From the NCBI GenBank assembly GCA_017992605.1, contig JAGOOG010000011.1, forward strand, positions 1 to 64,000: a stretch of DNA of 64,000 nt, read 5' to 3'. The notes beneath the pieces were generated by a model that saw only the letters and a list, made by a program, of their open reading frames with translations, was not told the origin of the DNA and did not search any database. Shown one piece after another: positions 27,541 to 35,190 of this stretch. Position 1 is the first letter of the stretch. Every line of letters starts with the position of its first letter. The translations under genes and the position numbers were made by a program. The stretch is from Deltaproteobacteria bacterium. GTDB lineage: Bacteria > Desulfobacterota > Desulfomonilia > UBA1062.

Positions 27541-28296
27541 TCATGTGTTCCTGTCCATGCAGCCACAGCGCATGATGGCCTCCATGGTTCGAGGCATGTC
27601 GGCGGGCTTCACCTCCATGGTCACGGTTGAGTCGTAGCCTCCCGCAACGAGTGCGGAGAGGATGGCCCGGTAATCGACCGCCCCCTCCCCGAGGGCAAGG
27701 TGGAGATCATCCCTGACGCTGGTCCCTCCATGGTTGTCATGCACGTGCACGTGCCCGATCCTGCTCATGCAGTGCTCGATGAACCGGTGCGAGGTGTTCT
27801 CCCTGGCCAAGAGCTGTGCATGGCCGATGTCCAGGGTCATCATGAGGTCCGGTATCATCTCGAAGGCCGGCTGGAAGCTGTCATGGCGCTCGCTCAGATT
27901 CTCGATGCACAGGACGACGCCCGCCTGCACGGCATAGGATACGATCTCCCGGAGCAGTTCGAGCTTCCGGGGAATGAGTCCCGCCGGAGCCCAGCGTCTG
28001 TCGATCCAGAAGTGCATGGTAGCCTTGCCGATCCCGAGGGTTTCAGAGAGATCGATCAGCGCCTTGATCCTGGGCAGGAACCGTTCCCTGAGCACGGCCA
28101 CGTCAAAGGGATTGTCCTCGTTGGGGTAATGGGCAAGGTACGATATTCCCCGGCCCCTTCTGACCTCGAGCAATTCCGGGATCTGTCCGGAAACTGCCTG
28201 CGGGTCGTCCAGGGACACCTCGACAAAGGGGTACCCCAGCCCGGCCACCTGGTGGACCTCCGGCATGGTGTGCGCCCTGCCGCCGATAGTGATCAT
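27541..28296 (-). CDS. Sugar phosphate isomerase/epimerase-like TIM-barrel protein
   Basis: 251 residues of the xylose-isomerase-like / AP-endonuclease family 2 fold. Likely metal ligands occupy the expected strand ends: Glu in LCIENLSERHDS (strand 4), Asp/His in LDIGHAQLL (strand 5-6), His in GHVHVHDNHGG and Glu in VTMEVKP. Such proteins are sugar isomerases, epimerases or endonuclease IV relatives; I cannot choose among them. It lies between recJ and mnmA on the same strand with short gaps. No signal peptide. Confidence 0.8.
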   Translation of the reverse strand: MITIGGRAHTMPEVHQVAGLGYPFVEVSLDDPQAVSGQIPELLEVRRGRGISYLAHYPNEDNPFDVAVLRERFLPRIKALIDLSETLGIGKATMHFWIDRRWAPAGLIPRKLELLREIVSYAVQAGVVLCIENLSERHDSFQPAFEMIPDLMMTLDIGHAQLLARENTSHRFIEHCMSRIGHVHVHDNHGGTSVRDDLHLALGEGAVDYRAILSALVAGGYDSTVTMEVKPADMPRTMEAIMRCGCMDRNT

Positions 28297-28354
28297 TGAT
28301 CCTTCACCTCTCTCTTACGGGATGAGCCAAGGATATGCGCCGGGATATCGCCGG

Positions 28355-29413
28355 TCAAGAAAGACATGACGCCCGTGCCCCGCAGTCCCCCTGCAGGAGC
28401 TCGATGGTGCCTGCACAGAGCACGGCACCATCGCTGTCATAGAAGACCGCGAGCTGACCAGGCGCAAAGAGGTCATCGAAATCGACCCGTGCGCCCGTTT
28501 TCCCTTCGGGGTGGAGGACTGCGGGCCGGGCATCCTGCTTGTAGCGCACCTTCACGTGGCAGGCCACTGAATGCTGAAGCCCGGGCATCTTCATGAAGTT
28601 GAGTTCCGGGACAAGAAAACCTTTGTGCCGCCAGTTCCCTGATTCGCCGACCGTGATCGTGTTTCGTGCAGCATCGACGGCGAGGACATAGACCCTTCTG
28701 CCGAGCCCGATGCCGAGCCCCTTGCGTTGTCCAACGGTATAACGCAGGGCCCCCCTGTGAAAACCGACGGTCCTGCCCCCTGCATCCAGGATGGTCCCTC
28801 GGTGAGGCCTGTATCCGGTGTGGGCCTCTATGAATGCGGCATACCCCCCCTGACCGATGAAGCACACGTCCTGAGAACCCCTCGTGGCCGGCACATCCAG
28901 GCCGGCGGGTGCCACAATCCGTCGTGCCTCGGTGCGCGAGAGCTCCCCGAGGGGGAAGATGGCCCTGGCCAGCGCTCGCTGCCCGACCAGGCCCAGGAAG
29001 TATTCCTGGGAGTTCGTCTCGCTTGCCCGCGCGACGTAACGCCTTCCGGCGTGGAAACCCGCCTTCACGTAATGGCCCGTGGCGATCCGATCCGCACCCA
29101 GCGCCATGGCTCGGTCGAGCAGCAGGCCGAATTTCATGTCCCGGTTGCAGACGACGCAGGGATTCGGCGTCCTGCCCGCGAGGTACTGCTGGCAGAAGTA
29201 GTCCTTCACCGCCTTGAACTCGCGGCCAACAGGCAGGACATGGTGGGGAACACCAAGATGGCGGCAGAGCATCCTCGCCCGGTCAACCTGCCGAGCGACG
29301 GGAGTCGTCTCATCCAGTGCAAGGGTCAGCCCGATGAGGTGCTGGCGCTGCTCATGGAGGAGTATGGCGGCAGCGGAGGAGTCGAGCCCCCCGGACAGTG
29401 CTACCGCGATCAT
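28355..29413 (-). CDS. mnmA: tRNA-specific 2-thiouridylase MnmA
   Basis: 352 residues. Thiolates U34 of tRNAs for Lys, Glu and Gln, using ATP. The ATP PP-loop is at the very start (MIAVALSGGLDSSAAAIL), the catalytic Cys in GRTPNPCVVCNRDMKFG and its partner Cys in GSQDVCFIGQGGYAAF. The later RYTVGQRKGLGIG motif and the C-terminal beta domain (PGQLAVFYDSDGAVLCAGTI) are typical. The ATG (29411-29413) overlaps the stop of the NfeD gene (ATGA). With MnmE (3992-5308) it modifies the same wobble base. Confidence 0.93.
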   Translation of the reverse strand: MIAVALSGGLDSSAAAILLHEQRQHLIGLTLALDETTPVARQVDRARMLCRHLGVPHHVLPVGREFKAVKDYFCQQYLAGRTPNPCVVCNRDMKFGLLLDRAMALGADRIATGHYVKAGFHAGRRYVARASETNSQEYFLGLVGQRALARAIFPLGELSRTEARRIVAPAGLDVPATRGSQDVCFIGQGGYAAFIEAHTGYRPHRGTILDAGGRTVGFHRGALRYTVGQRKGLGIGLGRRVYVLAVDAARNTITVGESGNWRHKGFLVPELNFMKMPGLQHSVACHVKVRYKQDARPAVLHPEGKTGARVDFDDLFAPGQLAVFYDSDGAVLCAGTIELLQGDCGARASCLS

Positions 29414-30768
29414 CCTTCCTGCTCGATCTTTTCCGGGATCGGCTTGACTACGAGATCCAGTCCGGTCAGGTCCGTCACCAAAACCTTTTCCCCCGGCTTC
29501 AGCGTGACCGGCCCCTTGGCGTTCCAGTATTCCCCATGGCAGAAGACCTTGCCCGTGCCGTCCTCGTTCCAGGCATAGACCTCGGCCGTCTCCCCGAGGA
29601 GACCGCCCGCCCCGACCCTGGATGTCGTTCTCTGGGCCTTGACTACCAGATAGATGGTCACGGCGAAGAATGCGGCGAAGAAGAGGGTGACCGGGAGAAT
29701 GACCCCGAGGGACACCTGGGCATAGAGCTCGGGAGTCCTGAAGAGCAGGATCGAACCCAGCACCATGGACACGATGCCGCCGACCGTGAGCAACCCATAG
29801 CTCGGCACCTTGATCTCCGCTATGAACATGATCACGGCCAGGAGAATGAGACCGAACCCGGCGTAGTTCACCGGCAGGGACTGGAAGGCGAAGAAGGCGA
29901 GGATCAGCGATATGGCCCCGATGACCCCCGGCAGGATGGCGCCGGGATTCGACAGCTCGAAGTAGATGCCCGCCAGCCCTATGAGCATGAGGATATAGGC
30001 GATGTTGGGATTCGACAGGGTCGCCAGCAACCGCTCCCTGAACCCCATGGATTTCTTCACGACATTGGCTTCCTTGGTCTTCAGGGTGAAGGTGGCCCCG
30101 CCCTTTTTTATCTTTCTCCCGTCGAGCTGGGCAAGGAGATCCTCCATGTCCTCGGCCACGATATCGATGACGCCCTTCTCCAGGGCCTCCTGGGCAGGGG
30201 TGGAGATGCTCTTGCGCACGATATCCTCGGCCCACTGTTCGCTCCTGCCACGCTCCCGGGCAATGCTGCGCGCATAGGCCACGGCATCGTTGGTCACCTT
30301 CTCCGCCATGGTGCTGTCCTTGCCCTCCGAGTCACCGGATCCACCGATGTTCACGGGGTGTGCCGCGCCGATGTTGGTTCCCGGGGCCATGGCGGCCACA
30401 TCGGAGGCGAGCACGATGAGAGCCCCTGCAGAGGCAGCCCGCGCCCCCTTCGGGGCGACGTAGACGATCACCGGGATATGGGCGTTCAGCTCCTTCTGGA
30501 TGATATCGCGCATGGCCGTGTCCAGGCCGCCCGGAGTGTCCAGCCTGATGATCATGGCCGACTTGTTGGTCTCCACCGCCTCATCGACATTCTCCACGAT
30601 ATAGGTTGCAATGGGCGGCGATATGGCGTCTTTCACCTCGATGACCAGGATGTCCGAGGCCATCAGCGGGACGGGCCCCAAGAGAAAGAATGCGGTCAGC
30701 GCCCGGAGGATTACGCGTGCTGCAGCGGCAGGCCGAGCACATCCATGACCTTCTTGATATCTTCCCAT
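29410..30768 (-). CDS. NfeD-family membrane-bound serine protease (ClpP class)
   Basis: 452 residues. After a signal segment (ARVILRALTAFFLLGPVPLMA) comes a ClpP-like protease domain (AMIIRLDTPGGLDTAMRDII; nucleophile Ser probably in GARAASAGALIVLASD). Several membrane helices follow in the middle (AYILMLIGLAGIYFELSNPG, LAFFAFQSLPVNYAGFG, IFL segments) and a C-terminal NfeD OB-fold (GETAEVYAWNEDGTGKVFCH). I use ATG 30768 because a GAGGG site precedes it and the signal segment would otherwise be lost; this makes it overlap udg by 58 bases. Stomatin partners, often adjacent, are absent here. Confidence 0.85.
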   Translation of the reverse strand: MGRYQEGHGCARPAAAARVILRALTAFFLLGPVPLMASDILVIEVKDAISPPIATYIVENVDEAVETNKSAMIIRLDTPGGLDTAMRDIIQKELNAHIPVIVYVAPKGARAASAGALIVLASDVAAMAPGTNIGAAHPVNIGGSGDSEGKDSTMAEKVTNDAVAYARSIARERGRSEQWAEDIVRKSISTPAQEALEKGVIDIVAEDMEDLLAQLDGRKIKKGGATFTLKTKEANVVKKSMGFRERLLATLSNPNIAYILMLIGLAGIYFELSNPGAILPGVIGAISLILAFFAFQSLPVNYAGFGLILLAVIMFIAEIKVPSYGLLTVGGIVSMVLGSILLFRTPELYAQVSLGVILPVTLFFAAFFAVTIYLVVKAQRTTSRVGAGGLLGETAEVYAWNEDGTGKVFCHGEYWNAKGPVTLKPGEKVLVTDLTGLDLVVKPIPEKIEQEG

Positions 30769-31382
30769 ACGTCCCTCTTTTTCGACGGGTTCTGGAGCAG
30801 ATAGCTCGGATGGTAGGTGGGCATCACCGCTATCCCCCGGTACTCCCGGAAGGCTCCCCGGAGCCTGCCGATGGGCGTGGCGTCCCCAAGGAGCGTCTGC
30901 GAGGCAATCCTGCCCAGGGTCACGATGACCTTCGGCGAAATGGCGTCGATCTGCGCGTGAAGGTACCCGATGCACGCCGCGATCTCCTCGGGGTGCGGGT
31001 CCCTGTTTCCCGGTGGCCTGCATTTCACGATGTTGGCGATGAACACGTCTTCACGCGTGAGACCCATTGCCCCTATTATCTTCGTGAGGAGTTCCCCCGC
31101 GGGGCCTACGAAGGGCCTGCCGGTTTCGTCCTCCACCGCACCGGGGCCCTCGCCGACGAACATGACGAGCGCCTCCGGATTGCCTTCCCCGAACACCATG
31201 TGCTTCCTGGTGATGCCCAGGGGACACGCCCTGCACTCCCTTATGCCCAGGTGCAACTGCTCCATCTCCGTGGTGCCATGCCGGGTTCTGGGGGCGGTCT
31301 CCGCCCGCACGCCCGGCATGATGAGAAGAGACCCAGCCCAGGCGACTTCATCTCTGAGGAGCTGGATGATCTGTTCCCTCAC
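30711..31382 (-). CDS. udg: Uracil-DNA glycosylase, family 4 (Fe-S type)
   Basis: 223 residues. Removes uracil from DNA. Motif A is GEGPGAVEDETGRPFVGPAG and motif B is MPTYHPSYLL, both diagnostic for family 4 (thermophile-type) enzymes. Four Cys for the iron-sulfur cluster are visible: CRAC, VKC in NIVKCRPPGNRDP and AAC in EEIAACIGYL. The start is GTG (31380-31382) overlapping the coaBC stop by four bases; its 3' end is overlapped by the NfeD gene. Confidence 0.92.
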   Translation of the reverse strand: MREQIIQLLRDEVAWAGSLLIMPGVRAETAPRTRHGTTEMEQLHLGIRECRACPLGITRKHMVFGEGNPEALVMFVGEGPGAVEDETGRPFVGPAGELLTKIIGAMGLTREDVFIANIVKCRPPGNRDPHPEEIAACIGYLHAQIDAISPKVIVTLGRIASQTLLGDATPIGRLRGAFREYRGIAVMPTYHPSYLLQNPSKKRDVWEDIKKVMDVLGLPLQHA

Positions 31383-32593
31383 AGTCTCTCTTTCACGAGA
31401 TCCAGGATCTTGTGGGCCAGAACGTCCTTTTCCATGTGCTCGAAGTCGTAGATCACACCCTCCGGCGAGAGGATGACCCCGCTGTTGGTATCAGAGGCGA
31501 ACCCGGTGCTCGTCTCGCCCACCCGGTTGGCCACGATCATGTCGAGCCCCTTTCTGACCATCTTGTCCTGGGCATAACTCTTGAGGTTCTCCGTCTCCGC
31601 GGCGAAACCGACGAAGATCTTCGATTCCTTCAGGGTCCGAATCGTCGCGAGGATGTCGGGGGTCGAGGTGAGTTCTATGTGCGCCGTCTTTTCGCCCTTC
31701 TTGATCTTGCTCTTGGAATAGGTGTGGGGGGTGTAGTCGGCCACCGCGGCAGCCATGATGAGCACATCGGTCTCCGGGAGATTCTCCTTCACGGACGAGA
31801 GCATGTCCTGGGCGGAACGCACGTCGAGGATCGTTGCCCAGGGTGCATAACCGGTCATGACCGGCCCGCTGACCACCTTGACCCGGGCTCCCCTAATACA
31901 TGCGGCCTCCACGAGGGCGGCCCCCATCTTCCCGGTGGACCGGTTGGTGATGAATCTCACCGGATCGATATCCTCGCAGGTTGGTCCCGACGTGATGAGA
32001 ATGTTGATGCCTGCAAGGTCATGCTCGCTGAGGAGCATCTTCACTTCCGCCACTATTCTCTCAGGCTCAGGCAGCCTGCCCGAGCCTTCCCATCCGCAGG
32101 CGAGTTCTCCCGAAACCGGGTCGAGGACGTGGATGCCTCGTGCCCTGACCCTGTCCAGGTTTTCCTGGGTTGCCCTGTTCTGCAGCATGTTCACGTTCAT
32201 GGACGGGCAGATGAGCACCGGCGCCCCGGTGGCCAGGACAGTGCAGGACAGGAGGTCGTCTGCAATGCCCTGCGCGAGTTTGGCGATGAAGTTGGCCGTG
32301 GCTGGTGCCACGAGGAAGAGGTCCGCCCTGTCGGCGAGGGCGATATGATCTATGTCGTAGGCCTGATGCGACGGACCGGGAAACATCTCCGTGTGGACAG
32401 GGCGTCCTGTCAGCGTCTGGAGAACCATGGGAGTAACAAAGTGGTGAGCGGCCTCGGTCAGGACCGCATGCACATCGAGACCGATCTTCTTGAGACCCCT
32501 GACGAGAAGCGGGGCCTTGTATGCAGCAATACCGCCTGTTATGCCGAAGACGACGGTCTTGCCTTCTAGATCTTCTCCTGCGGTACCACCCAT
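31379..32593 (-). CDS. coaBC: Bifunctional phosphopantothenoylcysteine decarboxylase / phosphopantothenate-cysteine ligase
   Basis: 404 residues. Performs two steps of CoA synthesis. The N-terminal FMN decarboxylase domain shows FGITGGIAAYKAPLLVRGL, the PATANFIAKLAQGIADDLL segment and catalytic-Cys PVSGELACGWEGSGRLPEP. The CoaB half has NRSTGKMGAALVEAA and MAAAVADYTP. The start overlaps the upstream lipoprotein gene by 28 bases and the stop overlaps udg, so it is part of the MBL-lipoprotein-coaBC-udg-nfeD-mnmA run. Confidence 0.94.
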   Translation of the reverse strand: MGGTAGEDLEGKTVVFGITGGIAAYKAPLLVRGLKKIGLDVHAVLTEAAHHFVTPMVLQTLTGRPVHTEMFPGPSHQAYDIDHIALADRADLFLVAPATANFIAKLAQGIADDLLSCTVLATGAPVLICPSMNVNMLQNRATQENLDRVRARGIHVLDPVSGELACGWEGSGRLPEPERIVAEVKMLLSEHDLAGINILITSGPTCEDIDPVRFITNRSTGKMGAALVEAACIRGARVKVVSGPVMTGYAPWATILDVRSAQDMLSSVKENLPETDVLIMAAAVADYTPHTYSKSKIKKGEKTAHIELTSTPDILATIRTLKESKIFVGFAAETENLKSYAQDKMVRKGLDMIVANRVGETSTGFASDTNSGVILSPEGVIYDFEHMEKDVLAHKILDLVKERL

Positions 32594-32985
32594 AACTCCA
32601 CCCTTGTCGAGAGAGGATCTTCAGCGATGAGGATAGATGCGAACTTATCCTGCTTCTTGAAGAAGAGCTTGACGGACCCCTGATACTTGTACTGGTTCAG
32701 GGCTATCCATCCTTCAGAATTCATTGAGGTAATAAAGAACTGGGCCAGGGATTCGCTCTGAACCCGTCCAGAGACGACGAGCCTTCCGAACCCGTTCGTG
32801 ATGAAGCACTCCTTGGATACCCGTTCCAGTTCTCCGGGGATGAGGATGTCGGGGAACTCGAGGTACCTGGGTGCAGGCCGGGTCTCCTCGGCGGACGTGG
32901 CGTCTGCGCCGGCGCCTTTCAGCTGGGCGCAACCGGAAAGCAACAGCAGGACAGCTAGGCTTATCAGTACGGCTCTTCTCATCAT
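32566..32985 (-). CDS. Small lipoprotein of unknown function
   Basis: 139 residues. A lipoprotein signal (ISLAVLLLLSGCAQ; Cys at about 19) after a good GGGAGG site, an Ala/Thr-rich linker, then a compact domain of about 95 residues (YLEFPDILIPGELERVSKEC, RLVVSGRVQSESLAQFF, ITSMNSEGWIALNQYKYQG, WVVPQEKI). The domain looks like a small alpha/beta fold, similar in pattern to uncharacterised lipoproteins in delta-proteobacteria. It sits between the MBL hydrolase and coaBC in one transcript. No function can be assigned. Confidence 0.75.
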   Translation of the reverse strand: MMRRAVLISLAVLLLLSGCAQLKGAGADATSAEETRPAPRYLEFPDILIPGELERVSKECFITNGFGRLVVSGRVQSESLAQFFITSMNSEGWIALNQYKYQGSVKLFFKKQDKFASILIAEDPLSTRVELWVVPQEKI

Positions 32986-32993
32986 GGGCCTCC

Positions 32994-33620
32994 CTAAAGG
33001 AATGGATTATACCTGCGCTCGGTCCCCAGGGTCGTCGCCGGACCGTGACCGGGCAGCACTCTGACGTCGTCTCCCAGTGGAAGCAGCTTGGTCTTGATGG
33101 AGGTGATGAGGGTGTGGTAGTCCCCCCCCGGCAGGTCGGTCCTGCCGATGGACCCTGCAAAGAGGGTGTCGCCCGCGAAGCACAGATCACCCCCTGATGT
33201 CACCAGGGCGATACCGCCCGGAGAATGGCCCGGGGTTTCGATAACTTTCAGGGAAAGGCCATTGCCGAGAGAAACCTCGTCGCCCTCTTCGAGGAAACGG
33301 TCCGGGTCGGGCGGCTGCTCGACATGGATTCCGAAAATCCTGCCCATGCGCGACGCCGACTGCAGGAGCGGCAGCTCAAGGCGGTGCATCATGATCTGGG
33401 CGCCCGTGGCATCCCTTATCTCGCGGATCGCTCCGATGTGGTCCACGTGGGCATGGGTGTTCACGATGGCGACTATCTCGAGCCCGAGGGACTCTATCTG
33501 GTGGAGGATCTTTTCCGCCTCCCCTCCAGGATCTACCACAAAGGCCTTCTTCGTCTGCTCGTCACCCAGAATGAAGCAGTTGGTCATGAACTCCGTAACG
33601 ACGACAGTCTTCAGCAGCAT
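32994..33620 (-). CDS. MBL-fold metallo-hydrolase (glyoxalase II-like)
   Basis: 208 residues. The metal motif THAHVDHIGAI (HxHxDH, about residue 55) with later His/Asp ligands (ETPGHSPGG, CFAGDTLFAGSIGRTDLPGG, LPGHGPATT) places it among hydroxyacylglutathione-hydrolase-like enzymes, the short family without the C-terminal glyoxalase II domain. Substrate unknown; many such proteins hydrolyse thioesters. It is the first gene of the minus-strand run; the TTGTAAC palindrome region at 33738-33773 separates it from the divergent NtrC-type gene. Confidence 0.85.
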   Translation of the reverse strand: MLLKTVVVTEFMTNCFILGDEQTKKAFVVDPGGEAEKILHQIESLGLEIVAIVNTHAHVDHIGAIREIRDATGAQIMMHRLELPLLQSASRMGRIFGIHVEQPPDPDRFLEEGDEVSLGNGLSLKVIETPGHSPGGIALVTSGGDLCFAGDTLFAGSIGRTDLPGGDYHTLITSIKTKLLPLGDDVRVLPGHGPATTLGTERRYNPFL

Positions 33621-33737
33621 CTATGTACCCCGCTTTTCCCACGCTCACACCGCGATGTCGACTCCCACCACGATATGGACCCGCACACACCATAGTATAC
33701 CGGTCCGTTCAGGTCAACTCCATCTCTACCGGACGGA

Positions 33738-33755
33738 TTGTAACCAGGGTTACAA
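33738..33755. promoter_or_regulatory. Perfect 18-bp palindrome, candidate operator for the NtrC-type regulator
   Basis: TTGTAACC-AG-GGTTACAA is an uninterrupted inverted repeat with eight-base arms; a third TTGTAAC half-site lies at 33767-33773. It is in the divergent gap between the MBL gene and the response regulator at 33799. A possible promoter (TTGTAA, 16 bases, TAAAGT at 33760-33765) overlaps it, which would suit an autoregulated gene. The protein that binds is not known. Confidence 0.45.
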
Positions 33756-33798
33756 AAAGTAAAGTTTTGTAACTGCAAAACCGATCAAGTCAGCATCT

Positions 33799-35190
33799 AT
33801 GGCACATATCCTTATAGTAGAAGACGATATCAACCTAGGCCAGGTGATCTTCCAGGAGCTGAAGCGGCACAACCACGAGGTCGAACTCGTGGAAAACGCC
33901 GAAGCGGCGCTTGTGCGGGTGAACAAGTACATTTATGATATCATGCTCACCGACCTCAAGCTGCCGGGAATAGACGGCATCGAGCTCCTCAAGCGGGTAA
34001 AGGCGATAAACCAGACCACGATCGTGCTCGTCATGACCGGCTATGCATCGGTGGACACCGCCGTGGTGGCCATGAAGAACGGTGCCCAGGACTTTATCCA
34101 GAAGCCTTTCGGCCTGCATGAGCTGGTTCAGAAGATCGACGATGCTCTGTCCATCAAGCGCATGAAGAACGAGATCGATTACCTGAGGCATACCCAGGAG
34201 GACATCATCTACCGAACAAGCGACATCATCGGGGTAAGCTCTGCCCTCAAGAAGGTCCTGAAGATGGTGGAGAAGGTTGCAAAGGCCGACTCCACACTCC
34301 TCATAACCGGTGAAACGGGTGTCGGCAAGGGGCTCATCGCCGGTGCGATCCACCACAACTCCGGCAGGTCCGCCAACAACTTCGTGCAGGTCAACTGCGC
34401 CGCGCTTCCCCAGAACATACTGGAGAGCGAGCTCTTCGGACACGAAAAGGGCGCCTTCACCGGTGCTGTCCGCACGAGGATCGGCAGGGTCGAGCAGGCG
34501 AATATGGGGACCATCTTCCTTGACGAGATCGGAGACATGGATATCGGCCTGCAGTCGAAGATCCTCAGGGTGCTTGAAGACCGTGAATTCGAGAGGGTCG
34601 GCGGTGAACGCACCATCAAGGTCGATGTCCGGGTCATCACGGCAACCAACCAGGACCTCTATACGCTCGTCGAGCGGAACAGGTTCAGGGAAGACCTTTT
34701 CTACCGCATCAACGTGGTCAATATCCACATACCGCCCATCCGCCAGCGCAAGGAGGACATCGAACCGCTGGTGACCTACTTCATCAGGAAGTACTGCAGG
34801 GAGTTCAACAAGCCCCAGATGGGCATCGACCCCCAGGCCCTCCAGTCGATCGTCGACTATGACTGGCCGGGCAATGTCCGCGAGATCAGGAACTGCATCG
34901 AGCGTGCCGTGCTGCTTGCAGACGGCGAACTGGTGAAACCACAGGACATCTCCATCCTCCATGCGAGCCCCGCCCAGGGACAGCCGGCCACGCCCGACGA
35001 CGACGGTGATCACAAAAAGTCCATGTCCTCGCTGGCACTGTCCGAGCGTGAAATGATCCTCGACGCGCTGCGCAAGAACGACTGGATACAGAAGGAAGCA
35101 GCATCCATGCTGGGGATCAGCAAGCGGGTCATCCACTACAAGATCAGGAAGTACGGTATCACGCACCCGAGGTGGATCAAGAACCGATAA
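33799..35190 (+). CDS. NtrC-family sigma-54-dependent response regulator
   Basis: 463 residues. Receiver domain at 1-115 with DD at 9-10, phosphoacceptor Asp52 (MLTDLKLPG) and the Lys in FIQKPFG. The AAA+ domain has Walker A GETGVGKG, the sigma-54-contacting GAFTGA, Walker B IFLDEIGDM and the sensor arginine region RFREDLFYRINVV. A Fis-type HTH ends it (KEAASMLGISKRVIHYKIRKYG). No histidine kinase is adjacent; the neighbouring GAF/HD-GYP gene on the other strand overlaps its end by 14 bases. No clear ribosome site precedes the ATG. Confidence 0.93.
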   Translation: MAHILIVEDDINLGQVIFQELKRHNHEVELVENAEAALVRVNKYIYDIMLTDLKLPGIDGIELLKRVKAINQTTIVLVMTGYASVDTAVVAMKNGAQDFIQKPFGLHELVQKIDDALSIKRMKNEIDYLRHTQEDIIYRTSDIIGVSSALKKVLKMVEKVAKADSTLLITGETGVGKGLIAGAIHHNSGRSANNFVQVNCAALPQNILESELFGHEKGAFTGAVRTRIGRVEQANMGTIFLDEIGDMDIGLQSKILRVLEDREFERVGGERTIKVDVRVITATNQDLYTLVERNRFREDLFYRINVVNIHIPPIRQRKEDIEPLVTYFIRKYCREFNKPQMGIDPQALQSIVDYDWPGNVREIRNCIERAVLLADGELVKPQDISILHASPAQGQPATPDDDGDHKKSMSSLALSEREMILDALRKNDWIQKEAASMLGISKRVIHYKIRKYGITHPRWIKNR

